A DNA stretch of 64,000 bases from Brachybacterium timonense (GCF_900258505.1 NZ_LT984895.1:158654-222653); one strand, 5' to 3'; counted from the stretch's first letter, positions 1-7,975 are shown. Numbers and translations: made by a program. Notes: generated by a model not told the origin, from the letters alone.

Positions 1-55
1 TTGAAGCGCCCTGAGTTTGTTGGAGGCTCCTGACCTTGGAAACGAGGATGGGGTT

Positions 56-400
56 ATGCCGAAGGAACTGTCGAACGGGAAGCCGACGACGCGTCGCTAC
101 TCGGACGAGGAGAAGGCCGCCGCGGTGCGGATGGTGAGGACATTGCGCGCCGAACTCGGCGCCTCCCAAGGGACGGTGCAGCGAGTCGCGACGCAGCTCG
201 GGTACGGGGTCGAATCCGTGCGGATGTGGGTGAAGCAGGCCGACATCGATGACGGCGTCACGCCCGGTGTGAGTTCGGCGGAGGCGCAACGGGTGAAAGA
301 GCTCGAACAGGAGGTCCGGGAGCTTCGCCGGGCCAACGAGGTGCCCAAGCGGGCCGCGTCTTTCTTCGGGGCGGAGCTCGACCGCCACTACCGGAAGTAG
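56..400 (+). CDS. IS3 transposase OrfA
   Basis: DNA-binding half of the IS3 transposase, 114 aa. The ATG at 56 follows a GAGGATGGGG ribosome-binding stretch and is preferred over the TTG at 17. Residues of roughly 10-60 form the HTH_Tnp_1 domain (RRYSDEEKAAAVRMVR through VESVRMWVKQ). A leucine-zipper-like segment follows (VKELEQEVRELRRANE). It ends in FFGAELDRHYRK, the usual position where a -1 frameshift yields the OrfAB fusion; the OrfB frame is open across this junction. It should bind the terminal repeats, alone or as part of OrfAB. Confidence 0.9.
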   Translation: MPKELSNGKPTTRRYSDEEKAAAVRMVRTLRAELGASQGTVQRVATQLGYGVESVRMWVKQADIDDGVTPGVSSAEAQRVKELEQEVRELRRANEVPKRAASFFGAELDRHYRK

Positions 401-1320
401 TCGCGTTCATCGACGCGAACAAGGACGACCTCGTCGACGGTCGCCGGCTCGGAGTCGAGCTCATCTGCAGACAGTTGCAGGTGGCTCCGAGCAGCTACTA
501 CGCCGCCAAGACCCGCACCCCGTCCGCCCGTGCAGTGCGGGATGAGGCGCTGATCCCGCGGCTCGTCGAGCTGTGGGAGGCGAACTACCGGGTCTACGGG
601 GTCCGCAAGCTCTGGAAGGCGGCCCGGCGGGCGGGGATCGCGATCGGCCGCGACCAGACCGCGAGGTTGATGAAGGTGGCAGGGATCGAGGGCGCGAGGC
701 GGTCGAAACGGGGGAAGACGACCAGGCCGGATCGGGCGTCCGCGCGACACCCGGATCTGGTGCAGCGGGAGTTCACCGCGACCGCTCCGAACCGGCTCTG
801 GGTGACGGATCTGACGTTCGTGGCGACCTGGGCCGGTGTCGCGTACGTGTGCTTCATCATCGACGCGTTCTCCCGCATGATCGTCGGGTGGCGGGTCGCG
901 TCGCACATGCGCACCGAGATGATCCTCGACGCCATCGAGATGGCCCGCTGGTCCAGAGGTCACCGCCACGCGGACCTGCGGTGTCACAGCGACGCGGGGT
1001 CTCAATTCACGTCCATTCGCTACGGCGAACGCCTCGCGGAGATCGGCGCGACACCGTCGATCGGGACCGTCGCCGACAGCTATGACAACGCCCTGGCCGA
1101 GACGGTGAACGGGTACTACAAAGCCGAACTCGTCCGCGGACCCGCGAGGTCCGGGCCGTGGAAGACGGTCGAGAATCTCGAGCTCGCCACCCTCGGTTGG
1201 GTGCACTGGCACAACACGCAGCGCCTCCACGGCTACCTCGGCGACGTCCCGCCCGCCGAGTTCGAGAACGCGTTCTATGCTGTCCAAGCCGACCGCGAAC
1301 ACCTGGTCGGAATCAAATAG
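397..1320 (+). CDS. IS3 transposase OrfB (DDE integrase domain)
   Basis: Catalytic half of the IS3 transposase. The frame is open well upstream of 397 and is probably translated by -1 frameshifting from OrfA; the first usable internal start is TTG at 475. It contains HTH_21 (RVYGVRKLWKAARR) followed by the rve integrase core. The DDE triad is intact: D in WVTDLTF, D in CHSDAGSQFTS, and E in YDNALAETVNGYYKAEL. The C-terminus (HWHNTQRLHGYLGDVPPAEFE) is complete. This copy therefore looks functional. It differs from copy 2 at five amino-acid positions. Confidence 0.9.
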   Translation, partial: VVAFIDANKDDLVDGRRLGVELICRQLQVAPSSYYAAKTRTPSARAVRDEALIPRLVELWEANYRVYGVRKLWKAARRAGIAIGRDQTARLMKVAGIEGARRSKRGKTTRPDRASARHPDLVQREFTATAPNRLWVTDLTFVATWAGVAYVCFIIDAFSRMIVGWRVASHMRTEMILDAIEMARWSRGHRHADLRCHSDAGSQFTSIRYGERLAEIGATPSIGTVADSYDNALAETVNGYYKAELVRGPARSGPWKTVENLELATLGWVHWHNTQRLHGYLGDVPPAEFENAFYAVQADREHLVGIK

Positions 1321-1351
1321 CGCGAGTCTCCATCAGACCCAGGGCGATTCA

Positions 1352-2298
1352 AGTTCTTCGTCGATGCGGCCCGGGACTGGATCGCGGAACGCCGCGCCGT
1401 CGGACGCACCATCAGTGCCGAGACGGCCAAGGCCTACCGCGGGGATATCGCTTCGTGGCAGCGCTACCTAGAGGCCCAAACGGGCGCCCCTGTCAGGGTG
1501 CAGGACCTCACGAGCCCCGTCATCAAGGCCGCACTGGCCGAGATGAACAACGCTGGCCTCGCGCCGGCCAGCCGCCGACGCCTGGTGACCACGCTGCGCG
1601 GGCTATGCCGGTACCTCGTCCTCGAGTCCCGGTTGCCCACCGACCCTACGGCCGCGATCCAGGCGCCCCGCGCCCCCGCGCGCCTGCCCGTCGCGTTCAC
1701 CGACGGCCAGATCTCCGCCCTCCTGGAGACAGCGAAGACGGAAGACCCGCAGGCGCGCCCAGCAGCGCCGCTGCTGGACGTGGCGATCGTGCTGATCCTC
1801 GCAGCTGGCGGACTTCGTGCCAGCGAAGCCGCCGGCCTGCGGGCCCTCGATTACCGGCCCGGTGATGAGCCCTCGCTCCGTGTCGTCGGCAAAGGACGCA
1901 AAGCCCGTACCGTGCCGCTGGATCCTGGCGTCGCCGCGCAGATCGACACCTACCTGCCCTGGCGCGCCGAGCGGCTACCCGGGCAGAGCGACTCCTCTCC
2001 CCTGCTCATCCGCCCAGATGGCCGAGCGCTGACTCGCGACACGATCTCCTACCGCGTCAACCGCCTCTACGCCCGGGCCGGTATCGCCAAGCCCGAGGGC
2101 GAAGCAGCTCACGCTCTGCGCCACACCTACGCCGTCTCCATGGTGGACGTCGGTGTCCCGATCTCCGAGGTGCAACAGCTGCTGGGTCACGAAAGCATCG
2201 CCACCACAGGCATCTACCTCAAAGCCTCAGCCGCCCGCCTCAGGGCTGCTTCCGCCGCGCCCTCAGCCGCCCGCCTGCTTGCCAGCAAGCTGACATGA
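1352..2298 (+). CDS. Tyrosine recombinase/integrase, 5'-truncated by the IS
   Basis: XerC/D-like tyrosine recombinase. The frame runs continuously from the IS right end (KFFVDAARDWIAERRAVGR), so the core-binding domain has lost its first residues and native start. The first remaining start codon is GTG at 1498, which would give a 266-aa protein lacking half of that domain. Catalytic residues are all present: R in GGLRASEAAGLR, K in VVGKGRKARTV, HxxR in HALRHTYA, H in LLGHES and the nucleophile Y in TGIYLK. It may have mobilised the surrounding island. Its 3' end is followed by a strong hairpin. Confidence 0.85.
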
Positions 2299-2331
2299 CA
2301 GCTCCGCGGCAGAGGAGTCTTCTGTACGCGC

Positions 2332-2368
2332 CGAAGGAGGCCAGCGGTGGTGTCGCTGGCCTCCTTCG
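2332..2368. terminator. Bidirectional hairpin terminator
   Basis: A perfect 15-bp stem (CGAAGGAGGCCAGCG with its complement) closes a 7-nt loop between the convergent recombinase and lsr2-like genes. There is no clear T-tract, which is common in high-GC genomes. Confidence 0.8.
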
Positions 2369-2381
2369 CTGCGTCCCCGGG

Positions 2382-2702
2382 TCAGTGCGCCGCGGCGTAT
2401 GCCTCGCGGATCTCTTTCGGGATACGCCCCCGTTCGCTGACCTTGTAGCCATTTTCGTTCGCCCAGGCGCGAATTTTGCCAGCGTCGCTTGAAGAGCTCC
2501 CACTCTGGGTGCCACTGATACGCCGACCACCGACACGGCGGGCTTTACTGGCCCACTCGCCGAGCTGATCACGCAGGCGCTGGGCGTTGTCATCGTTGAG
2601 GTCGATCTCGTACGCAACGCCATCCAAAGCGAAGCTCACCGTGCCGGTAGCTTCTGAACCGTCAATATCGTCGGTGAGGATCACCTGAGTCTTACGCGCC
2701 AT
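2382..2702 (-). CDS. lsr2: Lsr2-family nucleoid-associated xenogeneic silencer
   Basis: A 106-aa homologue of Lsr2, the actinobacterial H-NS analogue that bridges and silences AT-rich foreign DNA. The ATG at 2702 gives the canonical start MARKTQVILTDDIDGS; an upstream in-frame ATG at 2762 adds 20 unrelated residues. Residues 1-60 form the oligomerisation domain (VSFALDGVAYEIDL). After a Ser/Gly linker (about 63-73) comes the DNA-binding domain, with the AT-hook-like RGR at 91-93 in SERGRIPKEIREAY. It lies inside the IS-flanked accessory region beside recombinase and horizontally acquired genes, so it may be an island-borne second copy. Whether a chromosomal lsr2 exists elsewhere is not visible here. 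Confidence 0.92.
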   Translation of the reverse strand: MARKTQVILTDDIDGSEATGTVSFALDGVAYEIDLNDDNAQRLRDQLGEWASKARRVGGRRISGTQSGSSSSDAGKIRAWANENGYKVSERGRIPKEIREAYAAAH

Positions 2703-2820
2703 TTTTGTGCTCCCTGCATAGTTCTGGACTGAATAGCGCGATAGTAGCGAAAGGATCTCCAAGGACTCTGCTTACTGCTCCGTTCTAGACTCTCTCCATC
2801 GACCCGACGGAGGTTCAGCA
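2703..2820. promoter_or_regulatory. Divergent promoter region, lsr2-like / SRAP 5' end
   Basis: A 118-bp gap between divergent starts, visibly more AT-rich than the flanks (for example the GATAGTAGCGAAAGG stretch). It presumably holds both promoters; I cannot define the hexamers confidently. Confidence 0.4.
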
Positions 2821-2949
2821 ATGTGCGGAAGATTCACGCTGGTATTTGATCTGAGTGCGAGTGGCCAGGCGAGCCGTTGCGGCAAACCTGCGGACGGGTT
2901 CAGGTCTGTCGCAGCACGGTCTGCGCTGAGTGCTTGCCCCGGGTCGTAG
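2821..2949 (+). pseudogene. SRAP protein (HMCES/YedK-like), N-terminal fragment
   Basis: The ATG at 2821 opens with MCGRFTLVFDLSA, the hallmark start of SOS-response-associated peptidase (SRAP) proteins. After Met removal their Cys2 forms a DNA-protein crosslink with abasic sites in single-stranded DNA. After about 15 residues the similarity stops; the frame runs on as unrelated sequence to a stop at 2949. The rest of a SRAP protein, lacking this N-terminus, is on the same strand at 8106-8831. I infer one gene interrupted by about 5.2 kb. The exact junction is not resolved. Confidence 0.75.
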
Positions 2950-3002
2950 CGATCCGGGGCATGCGCGGTACCGCTTCGCGTCCGACAGGTGAGTCTGCGT
3001 GC

Positions 3003-4013
3003 CTAGAAGTCCCAGTCGTCGTCGCTGGTGTGCTCGGCCTTGCCGATGATGTACGACGATCCGCTTCCGCTGAAGAAGTCGTGGTTCTCGTCGGCGCTGG
3101 GGGCGAGGGCGGCGAGGATCTCTGGGCTGACTGACGTCTCCTCGGCGGTGAACCGTGCCGGGTAGCCGAGGTTCATGAGGGATTTGTTCGCGTTGTAGCG
3201 CACGAAGGCGGCGACGTCGCCCATCAGGCCGAGGGGTTCGTAGAGCTCGCCTGAGTAGTCGAGCTCGAGGTCGTAGAGCTCTTCGAGCAGGGTGTACGTG
3301 AACTCCTTCATCTCGTCGCGGCGGTTGGGGTGAGCCTCGAGGCCGCGCTGGTACTTGTAGCCCGAGTAGTAGCCGTGCACGGCCTTGTCGCGCAGGATGA
3401 GTCGGATCATGTCGGCGGTGTTGGTCAGGGTGGCGTGCACGGAGAAGTGCAGCGGCAGGTAGAAGCCGGCGTAGAGCAGAAGGCTCGAGAGCAGGGTGGA
3501 GGACACCTTCCGCTTTAACGGGTCGGGCCCGTAGTAGTACTGGAGCACCTTCTTGCATCGCGCTTGAAGCAGGTCGTTTCCGATCGCCCAGCGGTAGGCC
3601 TCATCGATCTCTCGGGTACTGGTCAGGGTCGAGAACACCGAGGAGTACGAGCGGGCGTGGACGGACTGCATGAAGGCGATGTTGGTGTAGACGGCTTCCT
3701 CGTGCTCTGTGCGGGCGTCCTGGATCTGGCAGATCTCCCCGACGGTGGCCTGCACGGTGTCGAGCATGGTAAGGCCGGTGAAGACTCGCATGGTGAGGGT
3801 TCGTTCATGGGGCGCGAGTGCTTGCCAGGCCTGGTGGTCGTTGGACAGGGGCACCTTCTCGGGCAGCCAGAAGTTCGCGGTCAGGCGGTTCCAGATCTCG
3901 AGGTCCTTCTCGTCGCTCACGCGGTTCCAGTTGATCGGACGCAGCGGTGCGCTGGGGTCGTGTCGGTATGCCGGAGGGGTGATGGAGCCTTCTACGGCTG
4001 TTGTGGCGGTCAT
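3003..4013 (-). CDS. nrdF: Ribonucleotide reductase small subunit NrdF, metal-free class Ie (QSK) type
   Basis: Radical-generating beta subunit of ribonucleotide reductase, 336 aa. The ATG at 4013 overlaps the nrdI stop (ATGA) and has a GAGGAG site. The fold is plainly NrdF: TMLDTVQ (D85), [17 protein letters not shown], the [13 protein letters not shown] helix, [15 protein letters not shown]. Aligned by eye to class Ib NrdF, D85, H119, H213 and the radical Tyr123 are kept. The three Glu ligands are replaced: Gln116 (E98 in E. coli NrdF), Ser176 (E158) and Lys210 (E192). This Gln-Ser-Lys set is the known signature of class Ie enzymes, which bind no metal and use a DOPA radical made from the tyrosine with NrdI. 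No nrdE is in the window, so the catalytic partner must be encoded elsewhere. Confidence 0.93.
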   Translation of the reverse strand: MTATTAVEGSITPPAYRHDPSAPLRPINWNRVSDEKDLEIWNRLTANFWLPEKVPLSNDHQAWQALAPHERTLTMRVFTGLTMLDTVQATVGEICQIQDARTEHEEAVYTNIAFMQSVHARSYSSVFSTLTSTREIDEAYRWAIGNDLLQARCKKVLQYYYGPDPLKRKVSSTLLSSLLLYAGFYLPLHFSVHATLTNTADMIRLILRDKAVHGYYSGYKYQRGLEAHPNRRDEMKEFTYTLLEELYDLELDYSGELYEPLGLMGDVAAFVRYNANKSLMNLGYPARFTAEETSVSPEILAALAPSADENHDFFSGSGSSYIIGKAEHTSDDDWDF

Positions 4014-4519
4014 GCTGTTCTCCTCTGTTCGTTGTTCTTGTCGTTCGTCGTGGCTGTCCGTTGCCAGAACAGGTCGAGCCCTTCGTTCACGCACTCAATA
4101 TCGCGCTGGGTGCCCAGGAGTTCGAAGCGATAGAGCTCTGGGACACCGCACTTTCGGGAGATGACTGGGCCGGCGAGGCAGTAGTGCTCGCCGAAGTTGG
4201 TGTTGCCTGCGGTGATCACCCCGCGCAGCAGCGCACGGTTGGCGGGATCGTTGAGGAAGGCGATGACCTGCTTCGGCACGGCCCCGGCCTGCTCGCCGCC
4301 GCCGTAGGTGGGGACCACCAGAACGAAGGGGCGGCACACGCGGACCATCCCCTCGACACGGGGGCGGAGCGGGATACGCACCGCAGGCCGCCCCAGCCTC
4401 TCCACGAAGCGCAGCGTGTTCTCGGAGACGCTGGAGAAGAACACGAGATCTGCTGACTCCTGTGGCGTCAGGTCACGTGTTCCGAGTCCCGGTGCTGCGC
4501 GCTCGATGCCTGCCGTCAT
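4010..4519 (-). CDS. nrdI: NrdI flavodoxin-like RNR activase
   Basis: A 169-aa flavodoxin-like FMN protein. In class Ib it supplies superoxide for Mn2 cofactor assembly; in class Ie it is needed for oxidation of the NrdF tyrosine to DOPA. The ATG at 4519 has a perfect GGAGGGATCG leader, so the upstream 27 codons are excluded. It shows the FMN phosphate loop [17 protein letters not shown] (residues 27-43), the VPTYGGGEQ loop and [17 protein letters not shown] near the flavin. It overlaps nrdF by the ATGA junction, so the two are translationally coupled. The nrdI-nrdF pair is divergent from the metal ABC operon. Confidence 0.93.
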   Translation of the reverse strand: MTAGIERAAPGLGTRDLTPQESADLVFFSSVSENTLRFVERLGRPAVRIPLRPRVEGMVRVCRPFVLVVPTYGGGEQAGAVPKQVIAFLNDPANRALLRGVITAGNTNFGEHYCLAGPVISRKCGVPELYRFELLGTQRDIECVNEGLDLFWQRTATTNDKNNEQRRTA

Positions 4520-4559
4520 CGATCCCTCCTTCGTCGTCGTCCCATCCGACTGACCTCGA

Positions 4560-4608
4560 ACTACTAGATGTTGGGTCTGCACTCCGCGGGGGTGACACAT
4601 GTAGTGAT
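4560..4608. promoter_or_regulatory. Possible tandem NrdR boxes upstream of nrdI
   Basis: Two sites resembling the NrdR box, ACTACTAGATGTTGGG (4560-4575) and ACACATGTAGTG (4595-4606). Their ATGT cores are 31 bp apart, i.e. three helical turns, the usual geometry of tandem NrdR boxes. Both match the consensus imperfectly, so this is suggestive only. Confidence 0.35.
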
Positions 4609-4647
4609 ATCAGTCCTGGCAGCCCTCGACCATACGCCACGCCGGGT

Positions 4648-4677
4648 TTGTAACTTCGGCATACCGAACCATACGAT
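4648..4677 (+). promoter_or_regulatory. Promoter with a DtxR/MntR-type operator for the metal ABC operon
   Basis: A -35-like TTGTAA (4648-4653) and a -10-like TACGAT (4672-4677) are 18 bp apart. The spacer is filled by the near-palindrome TTCGGCATACCGAA (4655-4668), which resembles manganese-responsive DtxR-family operators of the TTnGGCATGCCnAA form. Binding there would block RNA polymerase. The regulator gene closes the same cluster. Confidence 0.6.
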
Positions 4678-4730
4678 TTGAGGGTCCGGAAGTGGCCACG
4701 CCTGTGGCCGTGAACGAAGAGAGGTCGCCG

Positions 4731-5666
4731 ATGCACATGCGAGGACGATGGAAGGCTGCGCTCGGCGCAGTCGTTGCGAGTGCGGCGCTGGTGCTCACCG
4801 GCTGCTCCGCTGGAGCCAGGCCGGATGCTGCCGACGACGGAGAGAAGCCGGTGGTGTTGACGACGTTCACCGTGCTGGAGGACATCGCGGAGAATGTTGC
4901 GGGCGACCACCTCGTGGTCGAGTCGATCACGAAGCCTGGCGCGGAGATCCACGGGTACGAGCCGACGCCGGGAGACATCCGGAAGGCCTCGGACGCCGAC
5001 CTGATCCTGGACAACGGCTTGAACCTGGAGGTGTGGTTCGGCCAGTTCGTCGAGGAAGTCGATGTGCCTCATGTCGTGGTCTCGGAGGGGATCGATCCCA
5101 TCGACATCGCGGGGGACGCCTACGCGGGCAAGCCCAACCCGCACGCCTGGATGAGCCCGAAGAACGTGCAGGTGTACGTCGACAACATGGTCGCGGCGTT
5201 CAGCGATCTCGACCCGGAACACGCTGAGGACTACGAGAGGAACGGGGAGACCTACAAGCAGCAGCTCCAGCAGGTCCAAGATGACCTGACGGGCGAGCTC
5301 GAAAGTCTTCCGACCAGCCAGAGAGCGCTGGTGACCTGCGAGGGCGCATTCTCCTACCTCGCCCGAGATGCCGGGCTGACCGAGAAGTACATCTGGCCCG
5401 TCAACGCCGAGCAGCAGGCGACCCCGCAGCAGATCACCTCCGCGATCGAGTTCGTCGACGAGAACGAGGTCCCCGCCGTGTTCTGCGAGTCGACGGTCTC
5501 CGACGACCCCATGCAGCAGGTTGTGGGTGCTACGAATGCACGCTTCGGAGGAACGCTGTTCGTGGACTCGCTCTCCGAGGAAGGCGGCCCGGTGCCCACG
5601 TACCTGGATCTGATCCGCCACGATGCGGACACCATCACTGCGGGACTCACCGGAGAGGACTTATGA
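4731..5666 (+). CDS. Manganese-type ABC transporter substrate-binding lipoprotein (cluster 9 family)
   Basis: A 311-aa TroA/PsaA/ZnuA-like solute receptor, anchored outside the membrane by a lipid. The ATG at 4731 is chosen because it gives a clean signal peptide with lipobox LVLTGCSAG (Cys25) and follows AGAGAGG; upstream starts add charged residues. Predicted metal ligands are His74 (EIHGYEPTP), His138 (PNPHAWMSP), Glu204 (VTCEGAFSYL) and Asp279 (LFVDSLSEE). The two-His/Glu/Asp set is that of Mn(II)/Fe(II) receptors, whereas ZnuA-type zinc receptors use three His and a His-rich loop, which is absent. The gene overlaps the ATPase gene by 4 nt. Confidence 0.9.
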   Translation: MHMRGRWKAALGAVVASAALVLTGCSAGARPDAADDGEKPVVLTTFTVLEDIAENVAGDHLVVESITKPGAEIHGYEPTPGDIRKASDADLILDNGLNLEVWFGQFVEEVDVPHVVVSEGIDPIDIAGDAYAGKPNPHAWMSPKNVQVYVDNMVAAFSDLDPEHAEDYERNGETYKQQLQQVQDDLTGELESLPTSQRALVTCEGAFSYLARDAGLTEKYIWPVNAEQQATPQQITSAIEFVDENEVPAVFCESTVSDDPMQQVVGATNARFGGTLFVDSLSEEGGPVPTYLDLIRHDADTITAGLTGEDL

Positions 5667-6406
5667 CGACAGCGGCGATCGATGTCAAAGGTGTCACCGT
5701 CCGCTACGGCGATGTACTCGCCCTCGACGACGTATCTGTTGCGGTGCGGGCGGGTGCGGTGACGGGGTTGATCGGAATGAACGGCTCCGGGAAGTCCACC
5801 TTGTTCAAGGCGATCACCGGCATGGTCCGGCCTGACGCAGGCAGCGTCCTGCTGAATGGCACGCAGCAGGCGCCGGCCAGGCGGCGAGGACTCGTCGGCT
5901 ACGTCCCCCAGAGCGAGGACGTCGACTGGGCTTTCCCCGTCTCTGTCCGAGACGTCGTGATGATGGGAAGGTACGGCCACCAGGGCGCCACGCGCCGAGT
6001 TCGGCCCGCTGACCGCATCGCTGTGGACGAAGCCTTGGAGAGGGTGGAGCTCACGGAGTACGCCGATCGACAGATCGGCCAGCTCTCCGGCGGGCAGAAG
6101 AAGCGCGCCTTCGTCGCCCGCGGGATCGCCCAGGACGCACGGATCATGCTGCTGGATGAGCCCTTCGCCGGCGTGGACAAGCGCAGCGAAGCCACCATCG
6201 TCGATCTTCTCCGCGCACTCGCTGACGACGGCCGTACCGTCCTGGTCTCCACCCACGACCTCCATGCTCTGCCGCAGCTCGCCGACGACGCCGTGCTGCT
6301 GCTGCGAACCATCCTCTTCCACGGCCCGGTGAAAGAGGCCCTCACACCCGAGAGGCTCGCTCTCGCCTTCGGCCTGGACGTTCTGCAGCAGGAGGGTGCC
6401 GCATGA
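5663..6406 (+). CDS. Metal ABC transporter ATP-binding protein
   Basis: A 247-aa nucleotide-binding subunit of the cluster-9 manganese/zinc importer family. Walker A is GMNGSGKST (38-46), the signature is LSGGQKKR, Walker B is RIMLLDEPFAG and the switch His is in STHDLHAL. The start ATG overlaps the binding-protein stop (TTATGA), and its own stop overlaps the permease start. The three genes therefore form a tightly coupled operon. It should dimerise and drive import through the permease encoded downstream. Confidence 0.93.
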   Translation: MTTAAIDVKGVTVRYGDVLALDDVSVAVRAGAVTGLIGMNGSGKSTLFKAITGMVRPDAGSVLLNGTQQAPARRRGLVGYVPQSEDVDWAFPVSVRDVVMMGRYGHQGATRRVRPADRIAVDEALERVELTEYADRQIGQLSGGQKKRAFVARGIAQDARIMLLDEPFAGVDKRSEATIVDLLRALADDGRTVLVSTHDLHALPQLADDAVLLLRTILFHGPVKEALTPERLALAFGLDVLQQEGAA

Positions 6407-7305
6407 CCCCGCTCGACTGGCTCCTCGAGCCGCTCTCCTACGACTTCATGACCCGTGCGCTCGTCACGACCGTGATCGCTGCCGTGGTGTGCGCACTGCT
6501 GTCGTGCTGGCTGGTGCTCATCGGCTGGTCGCTCATGGGGGACGCCGTCTCTCACGCCGTCCTTCCCGGAGTCGTCATTGCCTACATCCTCGGTGTCCCG
6601 TTCGCCATCGGCGCGGTCGTCTTCGGGTTCCTGGCGGTCGGCATGATCGGGCTCGTCCGCGGGACGAGCCGCGTGAAGGAGGACGCCGCCATCGGCATCG
6701 TCTTCACCACTCTCTTCGCCCTCGGGCTGGTTCTGATCTCGGTCACACCCAGCCAGACCGACCTCAACCACATCATCTTCGGCAACATCCTCGGCGTCTC
6801 CCGCACAGACCTCGTCCAGATCGCGATCCTGGCTACCGTGGCTCTTGTCACCCTGGTGTTCAAACGCCGCGACCTCACGCTCTACGCCTTCGACCCGACA
6901 CACGCCCACGCGATCGGCCTGTCTCCCCGATTCCTCGGCGCGCTGCTGCTGGGTCTTCTGGCGCTGACCGCAGTTGCCGCTCTCCAGGTCGTGGGAGTGG
7001 TGCTCGTCGTCGCGATGCTCATCATTCCCGGAGCGACGGCCTATCTGCTCACCGACCGCTTCGGGCGGATGCTCGTGATCGCGCCGGCCCTCTCGTCACT
7101 CTGTTCCGTGGTCGGGATCTACATCAGCTACTGGGTCGACGCCTCACCCGGCGGCCTCGTCGTCCTCACCCAGGGATGCGCCTTCGCACTCGTCTACCTC
7201 ATCAGTCCCAAGCACGGCCTACTCAGCAAGAAGGTCGGAGCTCGCCGGTATCGACGCGATACGGCTCGCCGGCGTGAGGATCAGGTAGGCCCCGCAGAGA
7301 CGTAG
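6403..7305 (+). CDS. Metal ABC transporter permease (ABC-3 family)
   Basis: A 300-aa polytopic membrane protein of the ABC-3 (MntB/TroC/ZnuB-like) family with about eight hydrophobic segments. It contains the typical LMGDAVSHAVLPGVVIAYI segment near residue 46, SRVKEDAAIGIVFTTLF, and VVGVVLVVAMLIIPGATAYLL in the second half. It forms the channel for the metal delivered by the binding lipoprotein. It overlaps the ATPase gene by 4 nt. Its last 25 nt overlap the convergent regulator gene, so the two transcripts are antisense at their 3' ends. Confidence 0.92.
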   Translation: MTPLDWLLEPLSYDFMTRALVTTVIAAVVCALLSCWLVLIGWSLMGDAVSHAVLPGVVIAYILGVPFAIGAVVFGFLAVGMIGLVRGTSRVKEDAAIGIVFTTLFALGLVLISVTPSQTDLNHIIFGNILGVSRTDLVQIAILATVALVTLVFKRRDLTLYAFDPTHAHAIGLSPRFLGALLLGLLALTAVAALQVVGVVLVVAMLIIPGATAYLLTDRFGRMLVIAPALSSLCSVVGIYISYWVDASPGGLVVLTQGCAFALVYLISPKHGLLSKKVGARRYRRDTARRREDQVGPAET

Positions 7306-7961
7306 AGGGCATCTGTCGCAGAGCGTCCCAGCAACGTTGGCGAGCCCACTTCTCCAGAACGAACTTCCAGCGCATCGGAGAACGGCGCTCCCGCCGCGAC
7401 CACAAGCGTGGCCCCGACTCCGATGCCCTGGGACTCGAAGAACTGCAACATCGCCGGGTCCGTGTCCGAGATCCGCTCGACCACAAACCTGCCCTCCGCT
7501 CCGACGTCGGTGAGACGCCGCGCATCAGGCACGGTCACTGTTCCGTCCGCTGCAGGGATTGGATCACCGTGCGGGTCACGCCGGGGGCGACCCAGAACGT
7601 CATCGATCCTCTCCACCATCAAGTCCGAGACGGCGTGCTCGAGCTGCTCGGCCTCCTCGTGGACCTCGTCCCACCGATACCCGAGGGTCTCCACCAGAAA
7701 CGTCTCGATCAAGCGATGCCGCCGCACCATCACCAGCGCGTACGAACGACCGACCTCCGTCAACTCGACCGAGCCATACCTCGCGTGAGACAGAAGACCC
7801 TGCTCAGTCAGTTTCCGCACCGCATCCGAAGCGGACGACAGGGCAACACCGGTCCGCTGCGCGATGAGCTTCAACGTCACTGGCTCGTCACTCCACTCGG
7901 ACAACCCCCAGATCGCCTTCAGAAAGTTCTGGGCACTCGCAGACAGCTCATCGACGGACAT
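7281..7961 (-). CDS. DtxR/MntR-family metal-dependent transcriptional regulator
   Basis: A 226-aa iron/manganese-sensing repressor. The ATG at 7961 (MSVDELSASAQNFLKAIW) is the family's normal start; the open frame upstream is unrelated. A winged HTH spans about residues 8-65 (TLKLIAQRTGVALSSASDAVRKL). The dimerisation/metal-binding segment has WDEVHEEAEQLEHAVSD, the usual H-x-x-A-x-x-x-EH pattern. A C-terminal FeoA/SH3-like domain is present (FFESQGIGVGATLVV). It is adjacent and convergent to the metal ABC operon, and a matching operator lies in that operon's promoter. It most likely represses uptake when Mn(II) or Fe(II) is sufficient. Confidence 0.92.
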   Translation of the reverse strand: MSVDELSASAQNFLKAIWGLSEWSDEPVTLKLIAQRTGVALSSASDAVRKLTEQGLLSHARYGSVELTEVGRSYALVMVRRHRLIETFLVETLGYRWDEVHEEAEQLEHAVSDLMVERIDDVLGRPRRDPHGDPIPAADGTVTVPDARRLTDVGAEGRFVVERISDTDPAMLQFFESQGIGVGATLVVAAGAPFSDALEVRSGEVGSPTLLGRSATDALYVSAGPT

Positions 7962-7975
7962 GGCACGACGATAGC

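Larger units (their letters stand above)
2..1351 (+). mobile_element. IS3-family insertion sequence, copy 1
   Basis: A 1350-bp element bounded by imperfect terminal inverted repeats of about 28 bp. The left end begins TGAAGCGCCCTGAGTTTG (2-19) and the reverse complement of the right end begins TGAATCGCCCTGGGTCTG (ending at 1351). It encodes OrfA and OrfB in -1 relative frames, as in IS3 elements. A second copy at 9084-10433 has the same orientation and differs at seven bases. Only one base of left flank is in the window, so a target duplication cannot be tested. The right end abuts a 5'-truncated recombinase reading frame. Confidence 0.93.

Noticed and set aside
388-1302. 304-aa open frame on the minus strand inside the IS (and its twin at 9470-10384)
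   Set aside because: It is exactly antisense to OrfB, is Arg/Pro/Val-rich without domains, and reflects GC-driven openness of the opposite frame.
2815-3558. 247-aa minus-strand frame over the 3' part of nrdF
   Set aside because: It reads the wrong frame of nrdF and continues antisense through the SRAP fragment; no family motifs.
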